Of a DNA stretch of 64,000 nt, positions 11,657 through 25,184 are shown in pieces. A program made the position numbers and the translations under genes. The DNA comes from Pardosa pseudoannulata (taxonomy: Eukaryota; Arthropoda; Arachnida; Araneae; Lycosidae). Numbering within the stretch: the stretch's first letter is position 1; every line of letters begins with the position of its first letter. The notes below the pieces were generated by a model. The model did not search any database. It was not told where the DNA came from and saw only the letters and a list, made by a program, of their open reading frames with translations. Location: the NCBI GenBank assembly GCA_032207245.1, contig CM063508.1, positions 89,314,890-89,378,889 on the forward strand, written 5' to 3'.

Positions 11657-11799
11657 TTAGCCACCTATCATTTGCACTCCATTAGATGCCTGGATAGCTT
11701 TAACCAGAGCACCTAATGAAGTACAATCAACTGGTGACAGTTTCCTCCGGCTGGGCCTCCGCATGGAATACGGGATCCTTTGCTTCACACCAGTTGATG
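11657..11799 (-). CDS. Candidate terminal coding exon, minus strand, unknown product
   Basis: On the minus strand a good splice acceptor (TCTATTTCAG, AG at 11801-11800) is followed by a 46-codon open frame ending in TAA at 11657-11659. The peptide starts STGVKQRIPYSMRRPSRRKL and ends SNGVQMIGG; it is basic in its first half. The segment is clearly less AT-rich than its surroundings, as expected of an exon. I do not recognise a family. Another frame is also open for about 25 codons (INWCEAKDP), so the frame is not certain. A short inverted repeat, ATCAACTGGTG/CACCAGTTGAT, spans the exon, so a non-coding structured origin is possible. A polyadenylation-type AATAAA lies at 11039-11044 on this strand. 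Confidence 0.33.
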
Positions 11800-11801
11800 C
11801 T

Positions 11802-13138
11802 GAAATAGAATCAACATTTTAAATGAACAGACATTTACTAACGTAAATTGGTATTTCGATTAAATAAGTTGCTGTCACCAGGGACAGAGAATTCCAATAT
11901 TAATTCATTAAAGGTGAAAAATAATGAAAACAGACTTCGTAAAATAAGAGCTTTTTAATACAAAATGCGCATCATCGATACGTTTTAAATAATATTCTTG
12001 TAATAATAAACTATAAAAGCTGAGGGAATTTTAATATAAAATTATCATCATAATAAGCAAAATTTCGGTGAACTTATTCAACACTTTTCCACTAAAATGT
12101 TTGAATTAATCATTACTTTACAAAGAACTTAAGACCTCTAAAGAATGTATAACAACATAAATGACATTAAATTAAATATTATGTAACAATAATGCAGCTT
12201 TAAATATAAGCAAAACCGGAATGTAGCTCTTTACTGGCCTCACCTGTGAACTGAGAGATATTTCATAGCAAAATACTTTCGCCTGTGATGTAAACATCAC
12301 AGCTGAGCATATTGAAGAACAAGAGAAAACGAGCTCAACAAACGAGGAATCTCTCCCTCCCAAGTGAACCGAAAGCTCATTACTATCTTTTCAACAGACA
12401 GGTGTGAAAGCTATGCGCAAGTACATTTTTCCTCCAAACTGAGCATTTTTCTCGAGAAGAAAACTTACAGGACGTATACACCGGTAATTTATAACATAGC
12501 AGATCGTTCGCTTTTAGCTTTACATTGTCTTTTACAAAGCAATTCAATTGAAAATGACAGATGAAAGAAAATTTACCATTACCTATCATCATAAACAAAC
12601 ATTGTTAAGGCATAAGGGAAGTTCAACTGAAATATTTATAACCGTTGCCAAATTGTTTATAAGGCACATAATAAAATATCCCAATAAAACAGGATTTACT
12701 GAAATGTAGTCAACAATGTCTAGACATGCTTAAGGAAAAAGGAAAAATACTTGTCATCATTAACGTCTCAATACTGTTCATTTACTTATTTTGATACACA
12801 CAATAAAGCGATTTCATGCAACGCCACATTAATGCCCTTCTCGTTCATTTCGATGTTTACGATAGCCAATCAAAATGTTGCCTTTCCATTTGAAATGAAA
12901 GCTAGATTTGTCAACAGTTGAGGTGTGCTATGCTGCATGAAACTGCCAAATTCATATTTAAAGCAGAGGATACAATACAATAAATACTACAAGTAAATGG
13001 TTAGACCCTATATGTCTTCAAAATTTATCAGTTTTCCCCCTAAATTTGGTGCATATTATTTGTTAATTTTAAAAGATATACTACATGAAATGATAAAACT
13101 AAATATTTCTTTTTTAAAGATAGTGTATTATTAAATAA
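11802..13138. other. Possible intron; no exon supported
   Basis: AT-rich. On the minus strand there is a donor-like CAG|GTGAGG near 12240, with an open stretch to its right (12172-12363 frame). It does not keep a compatible frame with the exon at 11657-11799, so I do not call an exon. A second weak acceptor/donor pair near 12590-12640 is equally unproven. Confidence 0.4.
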
Positions 13139-13148
13139 CTTCCAAATA

Positions 13149-13316
13149 GTTTTTTTTTGTTTTGGTTAGCTACGATCTACTTTTTGCAACACGAGGGCTA
13201 ATGAGACCGGGACCTACTGCTTAAAGCCGATTCCGAATGGCTACGACCATCCATGCCATTGTGGGATTCGAAGCCACGAACTCCGGTTCCGAAGGCCAGC
13301 ACCCTAACCATTCGGC
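13149..13316 (-). repeat. tRNA-derived SINE (family 1) with target duplication
   Basis: Complete body and tRNA-like head in reverse orientation. Perfect 10-bp duplications CTTCCAAATA lie at 13139-13148 and 13317-13326. The B box is present with one change. The family tail in sense orientation is a run of AAACC units. Confidence 0.9.
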
Positions 13317-13326
13317 CTTCCAAATA

Positions 13327-14969
13327 TTAATTCTACAATAAAATATTTTTATTTCATGTAAAAATGTTAAAAGATCATATTAACAGAAATTTTGAGTCTC
13401 GAAAGGTACTATGTCTTCTTAAATCCTCTTTTTTAACACTGAAGCAATTCTTTTTAAATTTAGGGGAGGGGGCGTAATTTGCCCATCACTGATATAGGGA
13501 GAAATCCTCACTCCTTACGTGAGAGGAAAATACAAATATATCCTAGCCTTTTTCAAGAACCGAAAACAAGCTAAGACATGAAATCAGCATAAAAATGAAA
13601 CATTATTGAGATTAAAAATTTCGTTTGATATAAAGATTGCTGAACAAAATTAACTTAAACACAAACGATGGAAATTGGAAATTAATCTCTCAAAATCATT
13701 ATTTTACCAAGAATTATGTAGAATTAGATTTATTAAACCGCAGAAAGTTCTCACTTAATATACTTCAAATTCCATGTAAATTGATGATTTTCTTTAAAAA
13801 ATAAGAAAATAAAAAATTATCTTTACGGGTGAAATACCACGCCATGATGCGTAAGTTCTGAACACGAATTCGATTTTACGATTTATATTTAGCAGCAACG
13901 TTTTTCACTTTACGAGCCAATTATGTAATACACAAAAAATGTCATCGATTGCACCTAAAATGCAATACCATCTACAACGCAGCTCCGAGAAAATAACAAC
14001 GTTCGATTGTGTGTTGTTATCAACAGCGAGAACTGGTTGACACGAAACTTTCATTTTCGTCAACAAACACGTGCCGCGTCTGTCTTAGACAAGAGCAGTG
14101 CGATAAAAAGCAGGATAAAGTCAAACACGTTTGCATATGTGTAGTAATTTCTGTCTGGGGAATTTCCCTTTCGATTTTGAACCAGGTAGTAACTGGAAAT
14201 AATTCCTTTTTCAACTCGTATTATTTTGTACCAGTTTTTAAATTTAAATTTCACAAAAATGATTTTTTTTTCTTATTTTCAATAAGAATGCAGACATGCC
14301 CACATTCAAGCACCTCTGTAAGGAGCAACATTATTTTAGAATTTAAAATTTAACATGCTACGGGAGTACTTTTGCATGCACAAAATACACCCATGTGCTT
14401 ATATAACCCAAACAAATTAAACATAATTACATATTTTATTGGTTTCTAAATTAAATCAAGCAATATTAAATTAAAATAAACACACAGTAGTAAATTATAC
14501 AGGGTAAATTAAAATTTATGTATTTAATAATGTATGAGTAGCTTTTTTAGCTTTTAACAATTTCTTTTTCAGATTTTTTTTTTAAGCACATTGATCCTGA
14601 TTAAAATTTTTACATTTTTCTATCATAGGAGATTCTAGAGTTTGTCTACTCAAATTTGACATAAATTCAGTTTGGTTTTCCGTACAGTACTGAAAACTCT
14701 TAAACATACAGCATTACTATGGGGGAAGAGTAATATTCAGCATTATTTTTAACAAGACTTTGTATTTGATTGCTGAATTGTAATCTTTCAGTTGTTCAAA
14801 ATTTTTCTTATTTTCCGGAGGAATCTGAGGATTTTCCGGAATTATGAAATTTACTTATTTTACCGGAGCAACTCTGGAGTAGTTGGAATGTCTGGCAATG
14901 TACTACAATAAAGGTATGTGTTTTACATTTATGAATTGAAATGAATCCTATCAGATCTAAAATTAATGA
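13327..14969. other. No gene supported
   Basis: AT-rich. Frames at 14009-14353 (plus) and 14020-14254 (minus, two frames) overlap one another on opposite strands; none has a recognisable domain. A repeated CTTATTTTnCCGGAG-type string around 14810-14880 hints at an old mobile element remnant. Confidence 0.5.
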
Positions 14970-15071
14970 CATTCCGTTTCCGTTAATTTTAAGAAAACGG
15001 CGAATGTTCCTCCTGAAGTAGAGAGGACGGAATCAGAAAAGAGATACAAAGATTCAAGGAGAAAAAGTTAA
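14970..15071 (+). pseudogene. Short coding-like fragment, unknown family
   Basis: A 33-codon frame reads NFKKTANVPPEVERTESEKR and ends YKDSRRKS before TAA. The composition (charged, few AT-driven residues) is unlike chance translation of this AT-rich DNA. It is closed upstream by a stop and preceded by repeat-like sequence, so I suspect the C-terminal end of a decayed transposon protein. I could not identify the family. Confidence 0.25.
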
Positions 15072-15719
15072 TATATTGTGTTATTTTGTTCTAGGTAATT
15101 TTTTATATTGTACTTTTTGAAATAAGCCTACATTTCTATCGATAAAGTTTTTATTTTTTGAAGCGTTCAATATCATGTAACCTTCTTTATTTCGTTCATA
15201 AGAAATTTTTGAGCTTGACATGCTTATACTAAATAATATTTTTAAGTCTTTTAAATTCCATACAACGAAGAGTACCTTATACGATATCCGTTATACGAAA
15301 TGTAACTCTAGTTATTTTTTAACACTGTGCATGATGTACCCTCTAAATTATAAAAATTATTTAACATAATTTTTGAAATAAAAATAACGTAGTTAAATAT
15401 CTTCACGTATATTCATTTAAAAAAATATTGGCAGCAATAATTAATACAATTCTCCATACGCCGGATGATGGCTATAATGGGTAGAGCTTAAAGTAGTCCG
15501 CGATTCAAAATCCGCAGCTGGATATTTGTAGAAGTGCGGTATCGCTTTTTAAGTATGAGGTTCCGGTGAGACTGGCTGTCGTGCAGCAATAAGTTGACAG
15601 TGCTATTCCAAATGTTTCATACTTAAGTCTTACAAAAACCAAACGCTGTTATCCAATTCAATTGTAAAAGCGGTATGAATAAATAGCCAAGAATGTAACA
15701 TCGATTATATTTTATTATT

Positions 15720-15846
15720 TCCTATTATCTAACGTATATCTGAGAGCGAAAACTGAAGCAATATAAACTATGGAGTACCTTGGGAGTGTACATTTTGACC
15801 CGATTTGACGCGCTCGATGTAACTCAATTGTGTGGCAGGGGGTTAA
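15720..15846. repeat. Terminal part of a TTAA element related to 56580-57058
   Basis: The segment ends GGCAGGGGGTTAA (TTAA 15843-15846) and aligns by eye with 56930-57058, sharing AGCAATATAAA, GCGCGCTCGA or TGACGCGCTCGA, and AACTC. The left end of this copy was not found, so it is truncated or too diverged. Confidence 0.5.
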
Positions 15847-15990
15847 ATTCATGCGTGTAAAAATTGTTGATTGTTATATAATACAATGATTTTTAACTAT
15901 ATTACACAATAAATAAATATATCGGATGTAGTGCAAAAGAAAATATATTTATGGCGGTTTTATTATGTATAGGAAAAGCAAAAGATACAG

Positions 15991-16130
15991 GTTTGGTTTT
16001 GGTTTAGAGCGCAACGGTCTATAATTTTACTACACGAGGGCTAATGAAACCGAGACCTACTGTTTACAGCCGATTACGAAAAGCCTTGTCAGCAACAGAT
16101 TAAAATAAATAAATAAATAAATAAATAAAA
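15991..16130 (-). repeat. SINE family 1, head-less fragment, next to an (AAAT)n run
   Basis: The tail and body are present (GGTTTGGTTTTGGTTTAGAG to the CCGATTACGAA body region), but the tRNA-like head is missing. An (AAAT)n run at about 16101-16130 follows, outside the SINE body. Confidence 0.75.
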
Positions 16131-18062
16131 TGTCGAATACAGTCGATTTTTCCTATGATTTTACGGTAATAATATTAATGATAGTTAAGTGATCAATTTC
16201 AAACTTAATAGATTGAAATACGAATGTCTAAAAATATGACTTTAGAACAGTTCAAAGAATCGTAAAATCAAAGTTCTTTTTTGCTTTCCACCTTGAATTA
16301 GCATAAGATATTTCATAAATAAAACGTTAATCATAATATTAAGATAAAAATCCATATAAAACAGATAAAAATGTTAAATATTAAGATACAAATATTTTTG
16401 ATTCAATTGACAATAAATTCTTAAAAGGTTGGTGATAAAAAATTATGGATCGCAGAAATATACTTAAAAAATATCAACTAACTTGATAAAAACTCATGTT
16501 GAATCATTTAAAACGAAAGTAAATAAGGTCCATTACTAAAGAATACAAAAGAGGCTAAAATAATATACAGGATCGAAAATATAAGTTCAAAGAGCTCTTC
16601 GTTTTCTATTTCTAACGGTTTCAAACGATATGCGTTTTATTTTATTTTATGAATCAGCAATAGAAAAGTACCATTCTTAACGAATGCAGGAAATAATAAC
16701 AAAATAACATATTACTATATTTTCAAACGAAAAAATATAAAATAATAAAAAAGGTTATACCGTTTTACTCCTAGAGCATGAGGACCACAATCAGGTAACT
16801 GGATAATAGTATTTTATGGGTGCCAAATCTATGGAAAAAGCAAAGAATGTATACAAGAATGGAAAATATTTTCTTTTGTTTAAATTTTTTCTTTAACTTG
16901 AGAAATACAGTTAAAAGTTACGGTTGTATAAATTAAAAAACAACACAATTATAATTTCTAAAATTCTATATTGTAATAAAAATTCATAAGCAACAACTTA
17001 GCTATTTTCATTTTACGACTGTACTAATTTAATTAAAAACGAATAAAACTAATTAAATAGTACTTTTTTTTCATTCAAGCAAACCTTAAATATTTAAATA
17101 GGATTTTTTTTTGTAATTATGCTGAGATGTGTGTGACACTAAACGATTAGTAAAAGTAAGAAATTTATATTAGATCTAAACTTTTAATTATTTGATTCTA
17201 ACGATATATTGGCATTAAAGAAAATTTTTTTACAGCAATTTAAAATTCAATTATACAGTAGAAAGCAGTGCGGATTTCAGATCTGCAATTGTTTTCTTGT
17301 GTAAAAAATATTACCACGAATATATAATTATACATAATTAATATGATATATAGATAAAAATAATCATTAAGAAAATGCAATTCTGAATCATACCCTATAA
17401 AATTTATAATATGTGAGTAACTAAAGAAACAGACAGTTCGAGAAAAGTCCGTAATTTGGACTTACCTAGGAATCTGTACTGTATTAAGTTACAAATTTCA
17501 GCTTCACAAAAGGGTTTTATTTCCTTAATCAACCTTAAATGCTATAAATTCTCCGTTTACATAAAAACTGGAATTAAGAACCCTTTCGTTAAAATCTAGA
17601 CTATTCATTATTTCTTTAATTTGTAAACGATGTTTCATAGCATTAAGTACAAACGTTACAAAATATTATTTCAAGATTCTATGCTTCAAAATAAAAACCT
17701 ATTAGGTAAGCAATAATCTTTTGAACTTATTATTTCTACAATTTAATATCGCAGACACTAATCTACAAATATAAAACTACAGCCGTATCGACAAGAATAA
17801 ACTACACGAGTCAATAATAAAAGACAAAAAGAATTTATACCACGACATATTCCATCTTTTGGAAGCTACCACTCGTTACTCATCACCTTCAAAGTAATAA
17901 TTAGTTAAAAAAATACATCGAAATAAGCAACAAACAGCATACTTCTTTCAGCACTTTATAATGATTATACATTATGCATAGTAACTGCAATACTGGTATT
18001 TGGCGTTTTTCAAACGTTATACCCAAATATTAAGGATTTTTCCAAAAAAGTACAAACACAAT
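16131..18062. other. AT-rich stretch without recognisable gene
   Basis: Very AT-rich; no open frame with recognisable content on either strand and no clear repeats. Intron or intergenic DNA. Confidence 0.6.
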
Positions 18063-19530
18063 TTGTTCTTGGCCGCATGTATTCGCTTAGTACAAAAATA
18101 CATATGCTACAAAAATATAAACAACTTTGCTATTTACAAATATTAAATATATAGGATTAAATGTTACAACTATATACTATCAATAACAGCAGTAACATAT
18201 TAATTATAACATTAGAAATAGAAAATAAAATTAAAAATAAATTAATAAAGTATTACAATACAATTAAGAAATAAAATATATATCATATTGTTACTTAAAG
18301 AGTATCACATAAAAGTATTGTGTAGTATTTGTTAAGACAGCAAGGGACTTTAAATTAATTTTTTTTAAATATCCAACTTTTCCCCTATATCTTCTATGTA
18401 ATTACAAACAGTGCTGTTTAATAAAATGCATATGAAGCTATAATGAAGCAATTATTGATTAAATTGTCAAACTCTTCGGTCATTTTCTAAAATCTCTTTT
18501 CACTGTGTGCTTATCCTTTACAGAGAACCCAAACTGGGTATCTATTTTCTGTTACTTTAAATACAATTTATATAAATCAATTATTCAAATTTGTGCAATG
18601 TTTCAGCAATATTTTTCGTTGTTTCACGGTATTAAATCTCCCTCAGAACTGAGCAAGTTACCGTACGTTTTTAGAAAAGAATAGTTAATTTTACGACAAA
18701 CACATTAATAGACAATGTCAAAAAATTTGACAGAGATTAAGGAAAAAGTAATACATCTGGAGCATTTTCAAGTTATTAAGATATATTAAAAAATTTGTTC
18801 TTGGCCGTATGTATTCGCTTAGTACAAAAAATACATATGCTACAAAAATATAAACAACTTTGCTATTTACAAATATTAAATATATAATATTAAATGTTAC
18901 AACTATATACTATCAATAACAGCAGTAACATATTAATTATAACATTAGAAATAGAAAATAAAATTAAAAATAAATTAATAAAGTATTACAATACAATTAA
19001 GAAATAAAATATATATCATATTGTTACTTAAAGAGTATCACATAAAAGTATTGTGTAGTATAATATTTGTTAAGACAGCAAGGGACTTTAAATTAATTTT
19101 TTTTAAAATATCCAACTTTTCCCCTATATCTTCTATGTAATTACAAACAATGCTGTTTAATAAAATGCATATGAAGCTATAATGAAGCAATTATTGATTA
19201 AATTGTCAAACTCTTCGGTCATTTTCTAAAATCTCTTTTCACTCTTTTCACTGTGTGCTTATCCTTTACAGAGAACCCAAACTGGGTATCTATTTTCTGT
19301 TACTTTAAATACAATTTATATAAATCAATTATTCAAATTTGTGCAATGTTTCAGCAATATTTTTCGTTGTTTCACGGTATTAAATCTCCCTCAGAACTGA
19401 GCAAGTTACCGTACGTTTTTAGAAAAGAATAGTTAATTTTACGACAAACACATTAATAGACAATGTCAAAAAATTTGACAGAGATTAAGGAAAAAGTAAT
19501 ACATCTGGAGCATTTTCAAGTTATTAAGAT
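18063..19530. repeat. 732-bp tandem duplication, two nearly identical copies
   Basis: Copy 1 begins TTGTTCTTGGCCGCATG at 18063 and copy 2 begins TTGTTCTTGGCCGTATG at 18795, a shift of 732 bp. The copies differ by only a few substitutions and short insertions, such as an extra TCACTCTTT-type stretch near 19240 and an extra TAATA near 19060. No LTR hallmarks or coding content are seen. It is either a very recent duplication or two haplotypes joined by the assembler. Confidence 0.95.
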
Positions 19531-20039
19531 ATATTAAAAAAAATCAAACTGCAAAAAACGATCTTTAAATTTTAAAACAAATATGAAGTCACACACAGGT
19601 TTGGATCAATATATTTTTCGGTTACTGAAATTTTGATCTATTTTAAATCTAATCTGAATTATGTTATTTTCCAAGTCCCTAGCACCCTTAATAGAAAAGA
19701 AACAATTATTTTATTAAGTACATATTTTTTTAAAAATGTGATCATGAAAAATATAATGCATCTGTATTCAATAAGACGCATTTTATTTTTGTCATTAAAC
19801 TTGAAATGTATTTTTGTGCACAAACTACCTGATGTTAAAAATATTTTCTTTGGAGATGCTGATAATAAGGAAAATGATGCTTTTCTCAATAGTCTCAAAG
19901 TCTTTCATGTTCTAACAACTGGGTCTCACGTCTCATGGTTTTAAATAATTCTATTTTCGTACTGTCACTTGTATCTTTTTTTTTTAAATTTATACCGTAA
20001 TAATGAAAATACCGACATTCGTTAGCGTAATCAGTAATT
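19531..20039. other. No gene supported
   Basis: Frames of 103 codons (plus, 19633-19944) and 79 codons (minus, 19659-19898) overlap on opposite strands. Neither has recognisable motifs, and I treat both as chance. Confidence 0.45.
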
Positions 20040-20430
20040 GTGTATCTTCTGAGGAACCCGAATGAGGCTTAGAGACACCCGTCAAACTGTGGGAGCGATA
20101 CTGGGCTTGAGCATGATGTGTGAGGCCGAGGTCTCTCCGCGCGCTACTTCAGGTACCTGACTATATCGAGTGGCGCAGTCACAAGCACCTGATGCAGCAC
20201 GTGGGAGCTACACGGCATGAACCAGATATTTTCTGACGCTCCATTCATCTTCCATTCCGCCTGCCTTCGAACACTCATTTATAATGCCTTCTTTTTACGA
20301 TGACCACCGATATTTTTAGACGATCTTCACAGACACATGTCTACTGCAAGAATTCTTCTTGAGAGATGATAATACCGTCTCCTCTCCTCTGGTGAAATGT
20401 CTTAAATACAGATCAGCATATGTTGCAATG
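20040..20430 (-). other. GC-richer island with possible minus-strand exon
   Basis: This ~390-bp patch is much less AT-rich than its surroundings. On the minus strand an ATG at 20278 opens 44 codons (MSVRRQAEWKMNGASE and so on) to a TAG at 20144-20146, with a donor-like CAG|GTACCT inside at 20157/20156. A TATAAA string sits just upstream. It could be an exon, a promoter, or a fragment of an unrecognised repeat. No protein family is recognised. Confidence 0.25.
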
Positions 20431-23400
20431 GATAAGGGCAGAGACGGCAGTCGCTCTTTTCAGTTTATTCCTTTTTTCTATACTAAAACTATCGATAAAA
20501 TCGATTAAATGCAATCGAACTGGGTTTATTCAAATTTGGTTAATTTGAAATTTTGGATAATTCGCATTTTACAAATTCTACTTGAGCTTCGTACAACAAT
20601 ATAATGTTAAAATTACATGGTACAATCCAAGAAGTTTCAAGAATATTTGGTTAATTAGAATTGGAGAAGTCTGAAATTTTGAAATATATGTTCCTTTTTT
20701 GCCGTAAAATTCCTAAATTTTTATCAGAATACCACTTTTACTTTTCTTATTCCGTTTGCAGCTAATGCTGGTAAACCATACAAAGAATAGTGACATACAT
20801 AGAAGGTGACGAAACGTTGTAGGTTATCATGTTCTCACTACATGTGCAAGTGATTGGACTTTTGTTAGGGTTTTGATCAAAACACCAAGATACAATAAAG
20901 GTTGCTGTCACCAACGAATTACATTTCAATGCTGATCAAAAACTTTTTGGACAGTTGACCGACACAAAAATTATGGATCAAATAAGGAACAAAGATGTTG
21001 ATTCATCTGATTGAGAAAGAGAAGATAGTGATGAAGAACATGTAGTACTAACTACATCAGCGACTATTGTTAAGAACAAAAATAAAACGATTTGTTGAAG
21101 CACAAAATAATGATAAAGATACTGTTTTCCATTCAGTAAGCGTACTTAAGGATTTCGTATATTGTGTAACGAAGAGCAAGAAAAGGAAAATTTAAAATTT
21201 AAGTAAGAAAACTGCTAGTGTTTGCTTTTTTCTCCCATTTTGCTTTTTAAAAGACTTATTTAGAAGAATAAAGGATTCTGTTACGTATTTTTAACATAAT
21301 TGGGTAATTCGAAACGTTTTGCATTCCTTTGAAATTCGAATTTACCAAGTTCGACTGAATTTATAAATAGTATTATACTTTCCACACTACCCGATCAATA
21401 AGCATTGAAGTAATATATCATATCTTCCACTACTTTTACTAAACAAACAAAATACTTTTATATTAAATCCATTTAACATAACTCAAATACAATATTTTTG
21501 AAATGTTCAAAAAATGATACTTTAAAGCTATATTAAGCCAAATTCCCATCTTTTTTCTCAAATTGTAACGAATAAAATTTATTGAAAAGAATGACAATGG
21601 ACTGTTAATACAAAATAGAACGAAAAAGAATTATTTTAAATTTAAAAATGCACTATGCATACACAGATAATAAGTTCAATAAATAGTTTCTAGAAATACG
21701 TACACGACAAAATAACACACACTACATTTGAAATAAGAAAGAACACTAAACAACGAAAAAACACATTTAAACACAGACTATGTGTTGCTGGAATAAATGT
21801 CTATGGTTACGTAAAATAAACTTAAGCTGAATAGTAAAAAAAAAATATTAGATATTAAGGCAGAATAGACAAAGAAAATATTGTCAAAAAATTTTTAAAG
21901 CTTTACATCTACAGGATATTGAATATACTAGTATTTAATATTTATTAGATATAATACCGAAATATATATTTTATCTCACCTTTTCTGAATCAATACATCA
22001 CTTTAACGTACTTAAAAATCGATACTAATGTCTTCTATACTATTTGCTGTCTCTTTTTTTCCATTAGATCTGATGATGACTCCATAATTCAACTGAAATT
22101 AAATTATGCACATATTAAAAGAATTGCAATTATATAGTTAACACTGTACAAGTTACCATCATCATAAAAACTACTATAATTTGAAAGGATTTTATTATTT
22201 TGATTCAGTATACACGCGAGCCACATGTTTAAATTAATATGATTGTATTTATTATAGTTTATGGTTTTCTCCAGGTACTGACTCAAATCTGTAAAACACA
22301 CAATGTATAGGGTAATTATAAAATAATGGTAAAATAATTAAAGAATAGTGAATGAAATTTACTATTCCTGTCTGAAAAACCTAAAGACCTAGTAAATTCT
22401 TAATACAATATGCGTCAATTAAATGGATCGATCAAGGAGCATGCATTTACTCCGCCTTCTCTAAACTTTTTTTTTTTACTTCCACAAAAATTTGTGGCGC
22501 TGTTAGCGGTCGAGGTGGGTAAAGTTCACAAAATAAAATAATCAGTCAATTTTTACTGCTCATTCTAATTTTAATAACTTTCTACATCAGTACAGCACTT
22601 ATGAAAAAAACATGTAGAAATCAGAATTCAGGTCTTTCTCGTATGCCTTAGAGGCTATTCTATCTAGTCCATTTTACACAATCCTTGATATTTTCCCCCT
22701 TTCGCTGATTTATTCGCGTTCTTTCTCGTACCCAGGGCTTCTACAAACACTTAGCGTTCTTGTCCATCCCACTATCTGATGTTCTGCAATTCAATCAGTA
22801 TGCAGGAAAAAAAAAATCTTAACACATTATTTGTAATACACTAAAATATGTACTAGAACAACTGTTAGTCATAGATGGAAAAAGTGTGAAGAGTAGTGGT
22901 AACCCACAAAACATTACATAGAAAATGCTGATCAGCAGATAAATCAAGAAAAATTAAGACCTAATACCATCGTATGTTCGGGAAATGAAATTCTATAAAT
23001 TATAATTTTCACTAATTCAAAACAAAATTACACAAAGTTAAATCTTTTCATTGCTTTCGTAAGGCCAATGTTGCAACCATTCAGTTTTTTATATACCAAA
23101 CAAGAAAGGCTGAAATAAAAAGCACAAAATTCTCAAATTATTCCGATAAATGAAGAAACTGAAAAAAAATGGTATAAAACCTGAGAAATAACTTGAATAA
23201 ACAAAAAAGTGTTAACATGAATTGTCATAAGTAAACCTAACAACTAAAAACCATATCTGTAGTTTAGGGTACTGTGACCATAAGGGGTTTCAACTATAAC
23301 TGCTACATTTTCAGCGCTACCATAAGTTCTACAGAGTATAGGGTCTACCATAAGGTCTATAAAAAAATCAGATTAGCGAGTCTTCTAACTTCAATAGTGA

Positions 23401-25184
23401 TTAGAAACTGTTGTCGCACGCCAATAGCAAGCTAAAAGTTGGTTTTCGAACATCAATAGTCAGTCAAAAGTGAGTTTTAGACTATAAAAGTGAGGAGATT
23501 TGAGTGTCATGAAGGTTAGCTGTTCTTGCTTTCCACCTAAACTGATTTTTTACGTACAAAAAGATGCAATTTTTTCTCTCCCATTTTAAACTGCTAATTA
23601 TAAATTATAAATTACAAAAACTAATAACTATAACTAATGCTTGCTAAGGATATAAAATTTTATTAAAAAAATTTAAACACACACACACATATATAAATAA
23701 TAACTTTTAAAGGGGCGTAGAAAAGCATAGCAAGGTAGTGAAGAATGGTGAATAATCATGATCAGACTGCAGACTGGTCATCTTCCTTAGTCCTCTTTGG
23801 TTTCTGGAAATCACGAATTTTTATGGTAACAGTGTGAAGGGTTTAATTTTAGAAAGGAGGGGAAGTCTGAGTCATACATAACAATATATATTTATCTAAA
23901 TAATAATGGAAAATTTTCGATTTGAGGTAGATTTCCTTCCACATTTCTTACAATAAAGGATTTTTTCCCGAAATTAATAAAATAGAGAGAAATGCTGAAA
24001 ATCCATAGATGCAACTTAGTTTCGAAGGGAAAACGTGAAAAAAGTGAACACTTAATGTGAGAAGAAAAAGTGAGATTTATTTATTATTTATATTTTAAAG
24101 AGGAAACTGAATCCCTGTAAGCCCTACCTTTAAGAAGAAATTTTGTATACACCACGATACGATTAAAAAATTATTCGTGTTTACCCAAGGTACTCTATAC
24201 GCATTTAGGCATACAATTTAATACAGTGATATGTAGCATACAGTGAGATGAGTTTACTTAGTGGTTACATTGTTGCATTTTTCTTTCTAACAATATTCAA
24301 ATAATTCCAATTCACTAAAATATGAAAAAAATAATAACAACAAAGGTTTTAGAAAACTGGCTGTCTCTATTATATACATGCACCTAACTTTACGAACTGC
24401 AACAATTACATATTGCCGTATCACCTACCTCGATTTCATTCTAGAATTTAAACAAATAAGATAATCCAAAAACGGATTACGACTTTGACGTCTCAAGGGC
24501 AAACACGCAAGGTAAGAGTCCTACTTAGCATAGCTTTTTTTCCCCGTGCATACCAACAAAAAATAAATAAAGAGTATTACATAAATAAATAATCATACGA
24601 AAAACCCCGCGCAAATGTCCGCCAGAATAGTGTTTTGACGGCAAGAGATGTGGGCAAGTTGCCAACTACATTAAAATAACACGTACATGCAAACAGTAAG
24701 TTCTGTAACTGGCATTTTCACTGAGAAAAATGCGAGTGCGTGAACAAGATGTTCTCGAGAGAGACAGGTAAAGAAGATTTCAATTTCATGCGAGGTATAA
24801 TGTTTATGGACGAAGCTACAATACTCCTTTAGTTTCACACTGGAAGAAAGGTTGTGGGTTAACTCCTACCCTACGAAACAATAGACAGAAAAAAAAGTTT
24901 TATAAAATTTTGTAACAAAGATTACGCTATTTGCATTAGATTTTTGTCAAATTAACAATAAACCCTTTCACATTATATTTTAAAAAATTGGCAAGGACGT
25001 CAATTAACAAAAATTTATCTGGCTCCGGCGTTTTAATCTAACAAATGCCAACCCGCAAAAGCTATTTTGAAAAAAAAATATTGTATTAAAAAATAGTACA
25101 AGATACGACTTAAAATTCATTTTCACTTAATCTGAGATCAGCAATAGAGCTGGTGGTGGACAACCATTGGGATTCTGTTCTATT
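20431..25184. other. Long AT-rich stretch without recognisable gene
   Basis: No frame with recognisable domains. A (CA)n/(TA)n run lies near 23678-23700. On the plus strand a good acceptor (ATTTCATTCTAG) and donor (CAAG|GTAAGAG) enclose about 67 bp near 24445-24511, but all three frames have stops, so at most it is a non-coding exon. TTGTGGCGCTGTTAGC at 22492 resembles a CTCF-type core. Otherwise featureless. Confidence 0.5.

Noticed and set aside
12172..12363. Possible exon with CAG|GTGAGG donor
   Set aside because: The only open frame is not compatible in phase with the candidate exon at 11657-11799, and no recognisable protein content is present.
14009..14353. Overlapping frames on both strands (114, 64 and 64 codons)
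   Set aside because: Opposite-strand overlap, no motifs, no exon-like borders.
18063..19530. Pair of LTRs of a retrotransposon
   Set aside because: The copies are directly adjacent with no internal region, primer binding site or TG...CA ends.
24445..24511. Plus-strand exon with good acceptor and donor
   Set aside because: All three frames contain stops; could only be non-coding and there is no other support.
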